DNA of 64,000 nt. It comes from Candidatus Hydrogenedentota bacterium (GTDB lineage: Bacteria; Hydrogenedentota; Hydrogenedentia; Hydrogenedentales; SLHB01). A program made the position numbers and the translations under genes. The DNA is taken from NCBI GenBank assembly GCA_029552745.1, contig JAKPDK010000172.1:62001-126000 (forward strand), given 5' to 3'. How positions within the stretch are numbered: position 1 is the first letter of the stretch; each line of letters starts with the position of its first letter. Below are positions 17,462 through 26,385 of the stretch, piece by piece. Below the pieces are notes generated by a model. That model was given only the letters and a program-made list of their open reading frames with translations. It was not told the origin of the DNA and searched no databases.

Positions 17462-18522
17462 GTCTTAACCGTCTCTTTTCTCTTAACCGTCCCGTACACG
17501 CGGGGCTGCGTAAGATTTTCTATAAGGGGAACGAATGCATTAGCAATCAAGATGGCGTACATAACCCCTTCAGGTAAGCCGCCCTTTAAACGAATTACGA
17601 CAGTGATGACACCAATCGCAACTCCAAAAATCCACACACCCAATGGAGTTGTGGGCGAGGTGACCATGTCCGTTGCCATAAAAACAGCACCTAGCATCAA
17701 ACCGCCCGAAAATAACATAAAAAACGGCGATGGATAACGTTGCGGATTTAATACATAAAAAATGCCGCTCAACAGAAATACGCTGAGCAAAACCCCTGCC
17801 GTAATCCGCCAATCCAACATGTTACGAACTACCAGATAAGCCCCACACAACAGGATCAACAGGGCGCACGTTTCGCCCGCAGAACCGGATATCATACCGG
17901 TAAACAATTTGAACGAGTCGGTGGTGATCCCTTGAAACTTAAAAAGCGCCAGCGGCGTCGCTCCGGAAAATCCGTCCACAGCCCTCTCCTGAATGAATTG
18001 AGTCAATGACGGAGGTTTGCCAAACGGTAACGCCAGGGTTGATGGGATAAAACTGGTAAATCGGCCGGCAAAAAATGCGGGAGTCCAACTGGTGATCGAC
18101 GTAGGAAATGCTGCTTGGAGGAATGCTCGCCCTACAAGCGCTGGATTAAACACATTATAACCTAGGCCCCCAAAAAGAACCTTTCCGATTGCAATCGAAA
18201 AAAACGCGCCCACTGCCGCCATCCACAGGGGAAACCCGGGAGGTAATACCAAGCCTAATAAAATGCCCGTAATGACGGCGCTCCAGTCGGACAACGTGGA
18301 AGGACGATTGCTCAAAAGACAAAAAACGTACTCCGTGATAACACAGACTGCTGTCGTGACGATTATGAGGCTGAGAGCGCTCAAGCCAAACAATACAAAC
18401 GCATAGATAACAAGGGGAAGCAGCGCGTACACCACGTTCCTCATAATTATCGGCGTGGTAATCTCGCTCTTAATGTGAGGCGAGGTGCGCAACTCCACCG
18501 CAGGATATTCAAACGTCGTCAC
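17458..18522 (-). CDS. rnfD: Rnf complex subunit RnfD (covalent FMN)
   Basis: RnfD is the membrane subunit homologous to NqrB. The 354 residues form about nine or ten membrane segments. Diagnostic stretches are GLGYNVFNPALVGRAFLQAA and the FMN attachment site DGFSGATPLALFK (Thr of S-G-A-T, about residue 190). A later FMATDMVTSPTTPLG segment is also typical. It begins 21 bases after rnfC. Confidence 0.97.
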   Translation of the reverse strand: MTTFEYPAVELRTSPHIKSEITTPIIMRNVVYALLPLVIYAFVLFGLSALSLIIVTTAVCVITEYVFCLLSNRPSTLSDWSAVITGILLGLVLPPGFPLWMAAVGAFFSIAIGKVLFGGLGYNVFNPALVGRAFLQAAFPTSITSWTPAFFAGRFTSFIPSTLALPFGKPPSLTQFIQERAVDGFSGATPLALFKFQGITTDSFKLFTGMISGSAGETCALLILLCGAYLVVRNMLDWRITAGVLLSVFLLSGIFYVLNPQRYPSPFFMLFSGGLMLGAVFMATDMVTSPTTPLGVWIFGVAIGVITVVIRLKGGLPEGVMYAILIANAFVPLIENLTQPRVYGTVKRKETVKT

Positions 18523-18543
18523 GTACTTCCTATCCTTTCTGGA

Positions 18544-19923
18544 CTAAGACTTCGCCGCTGCCTGTTTCTGCCGCACAACAGCTTTTGCAATACGAAAATA
18601 TTGCACAAGCGGAATGCTGCTTGGACACACATACGAACAACTACCGCACTCAAAACAGTCAAATAAATGATAATGCTTTGCCATGTCCTCATACTCGCCC
18701 TTCCGCCCCAGCGCGCCTAGCGCAGAGGGATTGAGCCCCATCGGACAAGCCTTGACGCATGAAGCACATCGGATACACGGAAGGGCACGTGTCTCATCGG
18801 TTGCCAAATCCGCTAGGGCGCTAGGCAGAGCATCCCGCGTCATGACCAATACCCCCGTGATCCCCTTGGTAATAGGAATGTCAACCGTACCGATGGAGAC
18901 ACCCATCATGGGGCCCCCTAGAATCACTTCTGCAAGGTCATCGCCTTTGTAACCACAGAAATCAAGCACATAACGCAACGGCGTGCCTAGTGCCGTCATG
19001 AAGTTCCCCGGGCGTGTCACTCCCGGACCTGTAATCGTAATGACCCGTTCTATCAGTCCTTGACCTCGAGGTAATAATTCCCCGATCTGCGCCAGCGTCG
19101 CCACGTTAAACACGGCTGCCCCGCAGTCAATCGGTAGTCCGCCCGAGGGCACTTCTCTGCCCAGCAAGGCTTTCACCAACATTTTCTCTGCGCCTTGAGG
19201 ATACTTGGTCTTACACACCTGCACGCTAATAGAACCATCAGCAGGCAAGTGAGGAGTTAGTGCCTCGACTGCTTTGAGCTTGTTATCCTCAACGCCAATG
19301 ATACCGCGCTGCACGCCCATCGCTTTCATGATGATCTGAAGGCCCTTGATAATGTCCGCAGGATACTCCAACATCACGCGGTAGTCCGTCGTTAAGTACG
19401 GCTCACATTCACAACCATTGGCAATGACCGTATCCACCGATTTGCCTTCCGGTACAGCCAACTTAACATGTGTCGGAAATGCAGCCCCGCCAAGTCCGAC
19501 CACCCCCGTAGATTGCACCGCCTTAATTAACTCTTCACGAGACAATGCGTCTACATTGACATCTTTACCGTACAGTACTTCCTGGGTGGCGCCGGGATAG
19601 GCTTTCAAAAAAATCGCCGGTGACATCGTGCCCCGTGCATCGCGAGCTAAGCCGATCTTTTCTATCACGCCCGTTGCCGGTGCGTGCATAGGAACCGAGA
19701 CAAAACCACTCGGCTCGGCAATAGGTTCCCCGCGGACTACCTCCTGCCCCTCGCGCACAATCGGTTTTGCTGGGGCGCCAGTGTGTTGCGACAACGGAAT
19801 GATAAGTTCCGGAGGAAAAGCCAATCGTCGAATCGGCTTATCTTCCGTCATCTCCTTAAATTCCGGCGGATGAATCCCTCGGGGAAATGTTTTCACACCC
19901 GTCCATTGACTTGCGAGACTCAT
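18544..19923 (-). CDS. rnfC: Rnf complex subunit RnfC
   Basis: RnfC is the peripheral NADH/FMN and [4Fe-4S] subunit. The 459 residues start with the RnfC N-terminus (TFPRGIHPPEFKEMT), contain the glycine-rich NADH site GLGGAAFPTHVKL and the FMN region, and end with two ferredoxin motifs, CIRCASCVKACPMGL and CFECGSCSYVCPSSIPL, each with all four cysteines. I chose the ATG at 19923, which has GAGG 5 bases upstream; a GTG at 19944 is possible. It follows nifJ by 90 bases. Confidence 0.97.
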   Translation of the reverse strand: MSLASQWTGVKTFPRGIHPPEFKEMTEDKPIRRLAFPPELIIPLSQHTGAPAKPIVREGQEVVRGEPIAEPSGFVSVPMHAPATGVIEKIGLARDARGTMSPAIFLKAYPGATQEVLYGKDVNVDALSREELIKAVQSTGVVGLGGAAFPTHVKLAVPEGKSVDTVIANGCECEPYLTTDYRVMLEYPADIIKGLQIIMKAMGVQRGIIGVEDNKLKAVEALTPHLPADGSISVQVCKTKYPQGAEKMLVKALLGREVPSGGLPIDCGAAVFNVATLAQIGELLPRGQGLIERVITITGPGVTRPGNFMTALGTPLRYVLDFCGYKGDDLAEVILGGPMMGVSIGTVDIPITKGITGVLVMTRDALPSALADLATDETRALPCIRCASCVKACPMGLNPSALGALGRKGEYEDMAKHYHLFDCFECGSCSYVCPSSIPLVQYFRIAKAVVRQKQAAAKS

Positions 19924-20013
19924 TGCGTCCTCATTGGGCAACACCCCACCTCTTCAGGCAGGAATGTGCCGCCAGTAATCCAGATCCGTTTGCGCTGCAA
20001 GAAAATGATTCTG

Positions 20014-23000
20014 TTACTTATTGAACTTTTCCGCTCGTTGAATCAGCTTGTCAATACCTTTTTCCGAACGGTCTGCTGGCAGACCTGGCTTAATCACACG
20101 GGCTGCACATTTTTCAGCAGCCTTAACGATGTCCTTGTAAGGTCCACCTTTGGGATCAATGATGACTGCTTGTTTCTTCTCGTTCCAACCAAAGATCTTC
20201 GGGTTTACCAACACACATTCTCCGCATCCGGTGCATTCCGCCGAATTCAAGAATGGGGGTACATATCCATCATCGCTCGCTTGCGCACTCACGTTTGTTC
20301 CTCCTGAAGATTCTGAACTGCCGTTGCCGCCTGCACTGACCATGGAAACGGGAGCGCTTACGCTCACCGCGGGCACAGACGCAACGCCGGCAGCACCTGC
20401 CAATTGTAACAATCCCGCCGTAAGACGCTGGACAACTTCTGAGCGGGCTTGATTGGCAATCGCTTCCACGTCGATTTTTTCTCCAACACCCGCCAACGCC
20501 TTCAGCATAGTCCAAAAATCCCTACGTTCTTCTGTCGATTTCACCATAGGTTCCGCGACGACGACTCGGGTAAGACGTCCCTTCTTATCAACTGCCCAAA
20601 TAAAGGGAATCTTCCCCTCACGGTCATCTGCGGAAAGTTCGATATATTCCGCTAGAGGAATCATGTCGTCATTCCACGTATCACGCGGCGCATTCTTGAA
20701 ATGTTTACGGAAACGTGCCTCAGACAAAGCAAAATCAGCAAAGGTCAACGGCACTTCCATCGAAGCCGGCTTTCCTTCTTCGTCCACGTACGTTAATGTG
20801 TATTTGGGCCATGGGTCGTCCAATGACGGATTCCCATCGAGATCAAAGCACTCCGCCGGTGTCTTACCTTTGTCCGGGTGATAACGGAAAATCGGATAAG
20901 CGCGAGATTCCAACGCCAATTTCGCTTGGAATTTCGCCATGTCGTCACCAATACCGTGTTCAGGCATGCACGGGCAATGGACATTGAAGATCGCGGGACG
21001 CTTCGCCATGAGCCCTTGAATAAAGCCCTCAATCAGATGTCCCGTATTGGCGATGCTGCCTTGCAACACGTACGTCGTACGATGCGCCATGCCAATGAGA
21101 CCGATTTCTTTGCGGATTTCCTGCTTACCCTTAATGGCTTTCCCATACTGAGCCATATCCGAGATTTGGCCAAAGAAACCGGAAGTACACGCTTGACCAC
21201 CGGTGTTCGAGTAGACTTGCGTATCAACGCAGAAAACTTTGATCGGTTTTCCAGACATCATCAACCGAGAAAGGTTTTGGAACCCAATGTCATAGAGGGC
21301 ACCATCACCACCCACGGCAACCACGGGCGGACACAAATAGAACTCCTCGTCAGAGAACTGAGTCCAGTTAAAATAACGCAAGAACTCATCGTGTTCCGCG
21401 GGGTTATATTTGCCCTCTAACTCAAGTTCCGCCATTCGGATCGCTTTGAAACCTTCCGCCATCTTCGCCATGTGACCCTCAAAAACGCCCATGGCAACCG
21501 ATGTGCAGTCTTGGAAAAGATGGTTCGCCCACGGGAACGGATACGGATTATAGGGGTACGTCGAACCCCACACCGAAGTGCACCCCGTGGCGTTGATCAT
21601 GCCCATGCTGGAGCGTCCGAGCCCCGTAACCCCGTTGGTGTATTTCCATTTCAACTGCTTCAGCTTTGCCAGTGTCTGGGTCACTCGCTTCAACCACTCA
21701 CTATCGAGCGGTTTGCTGGTCTTCATGCCATCCATTACAGACGTAAGGTTAGAAAGCGTGAGCTCTTTATCCTGCAGAGCAAGAAGTGCTTTCTCCATGG
21801 CGGCTGTATCACCCACATCCAGAGACTCGGCTAACTTCAGCCGAATATGGCGCTCTAAACGTGTAATCAAGTCATCGAGTTTCGCTACGTGTTTTTTCAC
21901 ACGGGGCTGCATTAACGCCTCTACGGTCGCTGTAAAGAGATGCAAAGCAGTCTTCTCACCGCAACCCAAACAGGCACCATCGCCGCCGACCATAGACTTG
22001 TAGACTTTCTTGTCTAACAGAATAGTCTCAAGTGCCCCAACAGCCTCCTCGAGATCTTCCACTCGAATGAACTCTGGTTTGGTATTGGGCAAGTCGAGCC
22101 AGAATTCCCAATTCTTGCGAAGTTTGTCTATCGTCTCTGGAGTTTGAGTCACAACCCGCAACGCATCATCAGGACATACACGGACGCATTCCATACAACC
22201 TTTGCACGTGTACGGATCGATGGTAATGGAAAGCAAGCCGCCGCTTCCCTTCTCATCCTTTTCTTTCAAGGTGAAATAGGGCTTGGTGACCGCAAACTTA
22301 AACTCTCGCAAGATAGAAATCATATCCTCTATCTCTTTTTCGAGAGCGGCACGGTCACTGCCTGTTAGGGAGCTCTGCTCTAGCGCCTCCTCAACGGCTG
22401 CAGTCAGGTGGGTCACCACAGAATCATTCTCTGTGCCCGCCGCCAATTTTTCGCGCCACTTTCTCTCGACAAAAGGTAACAACCGACGGACATACTTGAC
22501 AGGTCCAACTGTTTTTTCTACTCGTTTTGCAGCAGTCTCCAACACATCAGCCAGAGTGTTTACTAGACCTGGAATCGCGGAATCGGGACATATCGTCCAG
22601 CAGTTGCCACACCCGGTGCATTTTTCAGGGATCCACTCCGGATGTTCGAAGCGAATACCTGTCATATCCCGGAAAATACCGGTTGCCACTGGAATACAGC
22701 TCATTGCCGCAAACGGGTCAGCCAAATTGTCGTTTACCCGACCCGTCGCATAAAGACTTCCGGTCTGTTCCCAGAACCGATGAATATCCGTTACGGGCGC
22801 ATCGCTCTTCGGCATATGTTTCAACATAACCGGAAGTAACGGCTCTTTGCGCACCGGCTCTACAATGACGTCGCTCACAACTTTGTTGTATATCTCGTGT
22901 AGCTCGGTGAAGCCACGGCGTACCACTTTCATGTTGTCGTCAACGATCCGCTTGCCTTTGGAACCAAACTTCGCCTGCAGCTGTGCCTCAATAGCCCGGA

Positions 23001-24981
23001 ACAAAGCATCTTCTGAAAGATTCGCTTGCTTCATCACAGGCGACGCGGCGAAGAATGCGCCCATGAAGGCAATACCCTGCATGCGAAATTGCAACTCAGG
23101 ATCCGTTGCCACTTCGCGAGCGATCTTAAACCCATCAACATAGAACACCCGAATGTCGTTGTCGATGATCATCTGCTGGTAACGCTTCGGAATCTGCTGA
23201 TTCCATACCTGTTCGGGCGACTCCAACTCGCTTTGGATAATAAACACCCCACCTTTCTTAAGGCCTGCCAAAGGATTCGAATGACTGAAAACATTGGGGT
23301 CAGGCGACAGCACCACATCCACATAATAGTACTCACAGTTAATCCGAATGGGTTCCGGTGCTGCCGACAGGTAGTACGTCGTGGGTTGCCCCTTCTTTTC
23401 ACTACCGTACTTGGGATTCGCTTTAATGTGATATCCCAGCAAGTCAAACAACGTCATAGCAAGATTCTTACCGGTCGTGATCGCACCCCAACCCCCGATG
23501 GAGTGGAATCGCACGGTGATACTATTCTTCGGCATCAAGTTGGGGTTTTCACTGCCATGAATCGCAAGATCCTTGATATGTGGATACGCTTCAAGCAATT
23601 GTTGCTCATAGATCTCTTGTTTGGGAGTAAACGGCTTTTCATGAACAAAATCTATCGAAAGATAGAACATCTTCTTTTGTTTGCCGTTCGGCAGCATATT
23701 TTCTACTGCGCCGATAAGTGCCTCCGGCTGTAAATCACGACTGCCCATACCAAATGACGCGGAGTACAGCGGCGGCAAATCCGTGGCTTCTTTATAAACC
23801 GCATACTTAGGATAAGGCAGCGCTTTGCCGTTGGATTTTCCATTTTCCATGCACTTCAAGAGAGCTGCTCGCGTCTCGCGTATCAGCGGCAAGTCTTCGG
23901 CGAGAGGCTGATCGGTACGTTCGAGGATGCACACCCCTTTCTTACCTTTCAGCATATGCCCTAACAAATCACCCGGGAACGGTCTGAACATCGTCAGATT
24001 TATTACGCCGACTTTGAGTCCGCGCGTCTCCCGCAGGTAATCCGCTACAGCTTCGCAATTGGGCACTACACTGCCCTGTCCCATCAAGACATAGTCCGCA
24101 TCTTCCACTCGATACCCAGAAACCCGCCGATAACGACGACCGGTAAGACGATAGAACTCCTCCATGGCTTGATCCGCAAGTTCCGCCACGTGGTCGAAAA
24201 AGAACGGACGCTGCCCAGCCACACTTTGCATATAAGAATCTTGATTTTGCACCGTACCCGCCATCACAGGATTATCAACATCCCACAATTCCGGGATCCG
24301 ACGACGTTTGGAACCAAACATCAGCCTCTGTGCAGGAGTCGGACAATCAATAATGTCATCCGGACGCCCCAGGTATTCCTCAATCAGCTCCCGTTCAGGT
24401 AACATCAGCGACTCGATAAGGTGTGTCGTCAAGAAACCATCCTGACCGACCGCACCAGGAGTCAAGGATAATTCAGCAATTCGATGAGCGATGATATTCA
24501 AGTCACAGGTTTCTTGAACGTTCTTGCCCATGACTTGAAAGAACCCCGTATCATCGATAGCATGATAATCGTCATGCCCCGCGTGAACGTTCAGGGTTGC
24601 CTTGGTCATTGCACGACAACCGATGTTCAAAATATAGGTCAGACGTTTACCGACCGCAGCGTACAAAGACTCGTGCATGTAAGCAATACCTTGACCTGAA
24701 GAGAAATTACATGCGCGGAGTCCCGTCATGGACATGCCGGCGGTAACCGCCGCTGCAGCATGTTCTCCTTCCGGCTCCACGAAAATCAGGGGCCTGCCCG
24801 AGATGTTAATATGTCCTGCCGCCGCGGCCTCTGCCCAATACTCTCCCATTTGGGTCGATGGGGTAATGGGGTAAGCGCCTGCAGCATCGCTCGCTTCCCG
24901 CTCGCACATGATCACAGCCGTATTGCCGTCCATTGCTTCACGGATTCCCGGATACTTAAACTCGCTCGTCTTCTCTTTCAT
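20014..24981 (-). CDS. nifJ: Pyruvate:ferredoxin (flavodoxin) oxidoreductase, extended form with C-terminal tethered ferredoxin domain
   Basis: NifJ oxidises pyruvate with CoA to acetyl-CoA and CO2, reducing ferredoxin. At 1655 residues this one is about 450 longer than the usual 1170-1200. In order: the pyruvate/TPP domains (YPITPSTQMGEYW), the gamma domain near 490-690 (SIGGWGAITTGKNLAMTL), ferredoxin motifs CTGCGNCWTICP (about 790) and CKGCMECVRVCP (about 922) separated by a helical insert, TPP motifs GDGACLGCGEKT (about 998) and GDGALYDIGFQN (about 1220) separated by another helical insert, then a Ser/Ala/Gly/Val-rich linker (about 1527-1567) and a last domain with CTGCGEC (1583-1589) and a distal Cys at 1625, as in single-cluster ferredoxins. 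It lies between rnfB and rnfC. Confidence 0.96.
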   Translation of the reverse strand: MKEKTSEFKYPGIREAMDGNTAVIMCEREASDAAGAYPITPSTQMGEYWAEAAAAGHINISGRPLIFVEPEGEHAAAAVTAGMSMTGLRACNFSSGQGIAYMHESLYAAVGKRLTYILNIGCRAMTKATLNVHAGHDDYHAIDDTGFFQVMGKNVQETCDLNIIAHRIAELSLTPGAVGQDGFLTTHLIESLMLPERELIEEYLGRPDDIIDCPTPAQRLMFGSKRRRIPELWDVDNPVMAGTVQNQDSYMQSVAGQRPFFFDHVAELADQAMEEFYRLTGRRYRRVSGYRVEDADYVLMGQGSVVPNCEAVADYLRETRGLKVGVINLTMFRPFPGDLLGHMLKGKKGVCILERTDQPLAEDLPLIRETRAALLKCMENGKSNGKALPYPKYAVYKEATDLPPLYSASFGMGSRDLQPEALIGAVENMLPNGKQKKMFYLSIDFVHEKPFTPKQEIYEQQLLEAYPHIKDLAIHGSENPNLMPKNSITVRFHSIGGWGAITTGKNLAMTLFDLLGYHIKANPKYGSEKKGQPTTYYLSAAPEPIRINCEYYYVDVVLSPDPNVFSHSNPLAGLKKGGVFIIQSELESPEQVWNQQIPKRYQQMIIDNDIRVFYVDGFKIAREVATDPELQFRMQGIAFMGAFFAASPVMKQANLSEDALFRAIEAQLQAKFGSKGKRIVDDNMKVVRRGFTELHEIYNKVVSDVIVEPVRKEPLLPVMLKHMPKSDAPVTDIHRFWEQTGSLYATGRVNDNLADPFAAMSCIPVATGIFRDMTGIRFEHPEWIPEKCTGCGNCWTICPDSAIPGLVNTLADVLETAAKRVEKTVGPVKYVRRLLPFVERKWREKLAAGTENDSVVTHLTAAVEEALEQSSLTGSDRAALEKEIEDMISILREFKFAVTKPYFTLKEKDEKGSGGLLSITIDPYTCKGCMECVRVCPDDALRVVTQTPETIDKLRKNWEFWLDLPNTKPEFIRVEDLEEAVGALETILLDKKVYKSMVGGDGACLGCGEKTALHLFTATVEALMQPRVKKHVAKLDDLITRLERHIRLKLAESLDVGDTAAMEKALLALQDKELTLSNLTSVMDGMKTSKPLDSEWLKRVTQTLAKLKQLKWKYTNGVTGLGRSSMGMINATGCTSVWGSTYPYNPYPFPWANHLFQDCTSVAMGVFEGHMAKMAEGFKAIRMAELELEGKYNPAEHDEFLRYFNWTQFSDEEFYLCPPVVAVGGDGALYDIGFQNLSRLMMSGKPIKVFCVDTQVYSNTGGQACTSGFFGQISDMAQYGKAIKGKQEIRKEIGLIGMAHRTTYVLQGSIANTGHLIEGFIQGLMAKRPAIFNVHCPCMPEHGIGDDMAKFQAKLALESRAYPIFRYHPDKGKTPAECFDLDGNPSLDDPWPKYTLTYVDEEGKPASMEVPLTFADFALSEARFRKHFKNAPRDTWNDDMIPLAEYIELSADDREGKIPFIWAVDKKGRLTRVVVAEPMVKSTEERRDFWTMLKALAGVGEKIDVEAIANQARSEVVQRLTAGLLQLAGAAGVASVPAVSVSAPVSMVSAGGNGSSESSGGTNVSAQASDDGYVPPFLNSAECTGCGECVLVNPKIFGWNEKKQAVIIDPKGGPYKDIVKAAEKCAARVIKPGLPADRSEKGIDKLIQRAEKFNK

Positions 24982-25045
24982 GGTTCTATCCTCTATCGGT
25001 AAACGTACTTATAGTATGGAAAAACACTTCACTACGTTGTTACAG

Positions 25046-25930
25046 TCAAATCCGGACCGATGGCTCAACGGGCAATGGGCTACGCCGCACGACCCGCTTC
25101 GCCGCCGCCCCTTTTATGGGGCCCTTTTCGTCATCCAACCAAACGATGGCGCCTGTCGGACACCGTTGGATAGCAGCTGGAGAAGCCAAATGGTTCTTGG
25201 AATAATCTATGGTCGCCAAATTATTTTTGATGGTGATCAGTCCTTCGGGTGCGTCCATCACACAACGGCCGCAGGCTGTACACGCAACCTCGCACTCCGC
25301 TTCCGCCTCTTCGCCTTTGGCTTCGCTCTTACAGGCCACCCAGAGACGATGGTGCACCGGGTGTATGGAAAATAAGCCACGGGGACATGCCGTCACACAT
25401 GCCCCACAGGCAGTACACTTTTCTACGTCGACCTCCGGAAGCCCAAACTCATTCATGGTGATCGCACCAAAATCGCAGGCATCTTTGCAATCACCAAAAC
25501 CTAAACACCCCCATGCGCAACCCTTCCCACCACCAGCCACTAGAGACGCGGCCCGACAACTCTTGAGCCCCCGGTATAACGCACGAACCCGTGCAACGTG
25601 TTTACCGCCCGCACACGCCAATCGCGCCACGCGTTTTTCCCGAGACCCGGCTGAAACACCCAGCAAATTCGCTATCGCCTGGATCATCTCCGGACTGTTG
25701 ACTGTACATTGACCTGGAAGGATTTTCCCCGAAACCACTGCTTCCGCGAAGGCACGGCATCCCGCCATACCACATGCGCCGCAGTTGGCATGAGGTAACA
25801 TCGCATCTACCTCGTCAATGCGGGGGTCTTCAAAGACATAGAGTTTCTTGTTGGCAATAGCCAAAAGCGTAGCAAGGATAACTCCTAACCCTGCCATCAT
25901 TACACCGGCTGTCACGAGATGGGTAATCAT
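25046..25930 (-). CDS. rnfB: Rnf complex subunit RnfB (multi-cluster ferredoxin)
   Basis: RnfB receives electrons from ferredoxin. The 294 residues have an N-terminal membrane segment, then the 4Fe-4S domain with CGACGMAGCRAFAEAVVSG and LPGQC (about 50-80), a region with CKDACDFGAI, a complete motif CTACGACVTACPRG (about 170), and a last region with CTACGRC followed by A-P instead of C-P and a final RCPTGAI. The last ferredoxin unit therefore keeps ligands for only one cluster. I chose the ATG at 25930 because the family N-terminus begins there and the further upstream frame runs into repeat copy B. No clear ribosome-binding site is seen. nifJ follows after 64 bases. Confidence 0.93.
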   Translation of the reverse strand: MITHLVTAGVMMAGLGVILATLLAIANKKLYVFEDPRIDEVDAMLPHANCGACGMAGCRAFAEAVVSGKILPGQCTVNSPEMIQAIANLLGVSAGSREKRVARLACAGGKHVARVRALYRGLKSCRAASLVAGGGKGCAWGCLGFGDCKDACDFGAITMNEFGLPEVDVEKCTACGACVTACPRGLFSIHPVHHRLWVACKSEAKGEEAEAECEVACTACGRCVMDAPEGLITIKNNLATIDYSKNHLASPAAIQRCPTGAIVWLDDEKGPIKGAAAKRVVRRSPLPVEPSVRI

Positions 25931-26040
25931 GTCAGATAATATACCGAATTGTCCAAACAAATTTCCAATGGTAATAAGCAAACGGAAAGCACATTTTAGC
26001 GAATAGCATAGCATGAAACGCATGCAAGAAAAAATGGGGA

Positions 26041-26330
26041 GTATAAGTCCAGTAGCTTTGGCATCTTTTGTTATGTTGGGTGAGCATTGGATGAGCAATT
26101 GCAGACAGGATTATTTTTTGTAAGGTTATTGAGAGGAAGGCACTGACGCATAGCGTCATGGGTAGGTTTGATCTATCTATGCCCCCTAGTCCCCGCGCAT
26201 GCTGGTGAACACAAGGGGCTGAACCCCACGCAAGGGATAGAAAGCCTTCCCCCGCTGTCATTGCGAGGAGTGCCGCCAGGCACGACATGGCAATACTTTT
26301 AGGAATACTGTGTAGACTTAGGTGTAGGGG
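26041..26330 (+). repeat. Composite dispersed repeat, copy B (right end missing)
   Basis: Shared blocks are GTATAAGTCCAG (26041, exact in copy C), TTTTGTTATGTTGGG (26066, exact in copy A), a GGAAGGCACTGAC block (26136), and CTGTCATTGCGAGGAGTGCC (26255) with the GTGCC-loop-GGCAC hairpin. The right-hand CCGGGCGTATAAGC block of copies A and C is absent. It occupies the 455-base gap between rnfB and flgK, in which I see no gene, and begins 111 bases upstream of the rnfB ATG. Confidence 0.75.
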
Positions 26331-26385
26331 AGGCAACAATCTTATTCACGAATGGTAGCCGACAGACAAGTGGATAGAAAAAGGT

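Noticed and set aside
25930-25960. Leaderless transcription of rnfB from TATATT directly before the ATG
   Set aside because: The matching -35 would need a 19-base spacer, so the case is too weak to list as a feature.
25931-26098. N-terminal extension of rnfB by 56 codons
   Set aside because: The extension enters repeat copy B and has no RnfB similarity; the family N-terminus starts at 25930.
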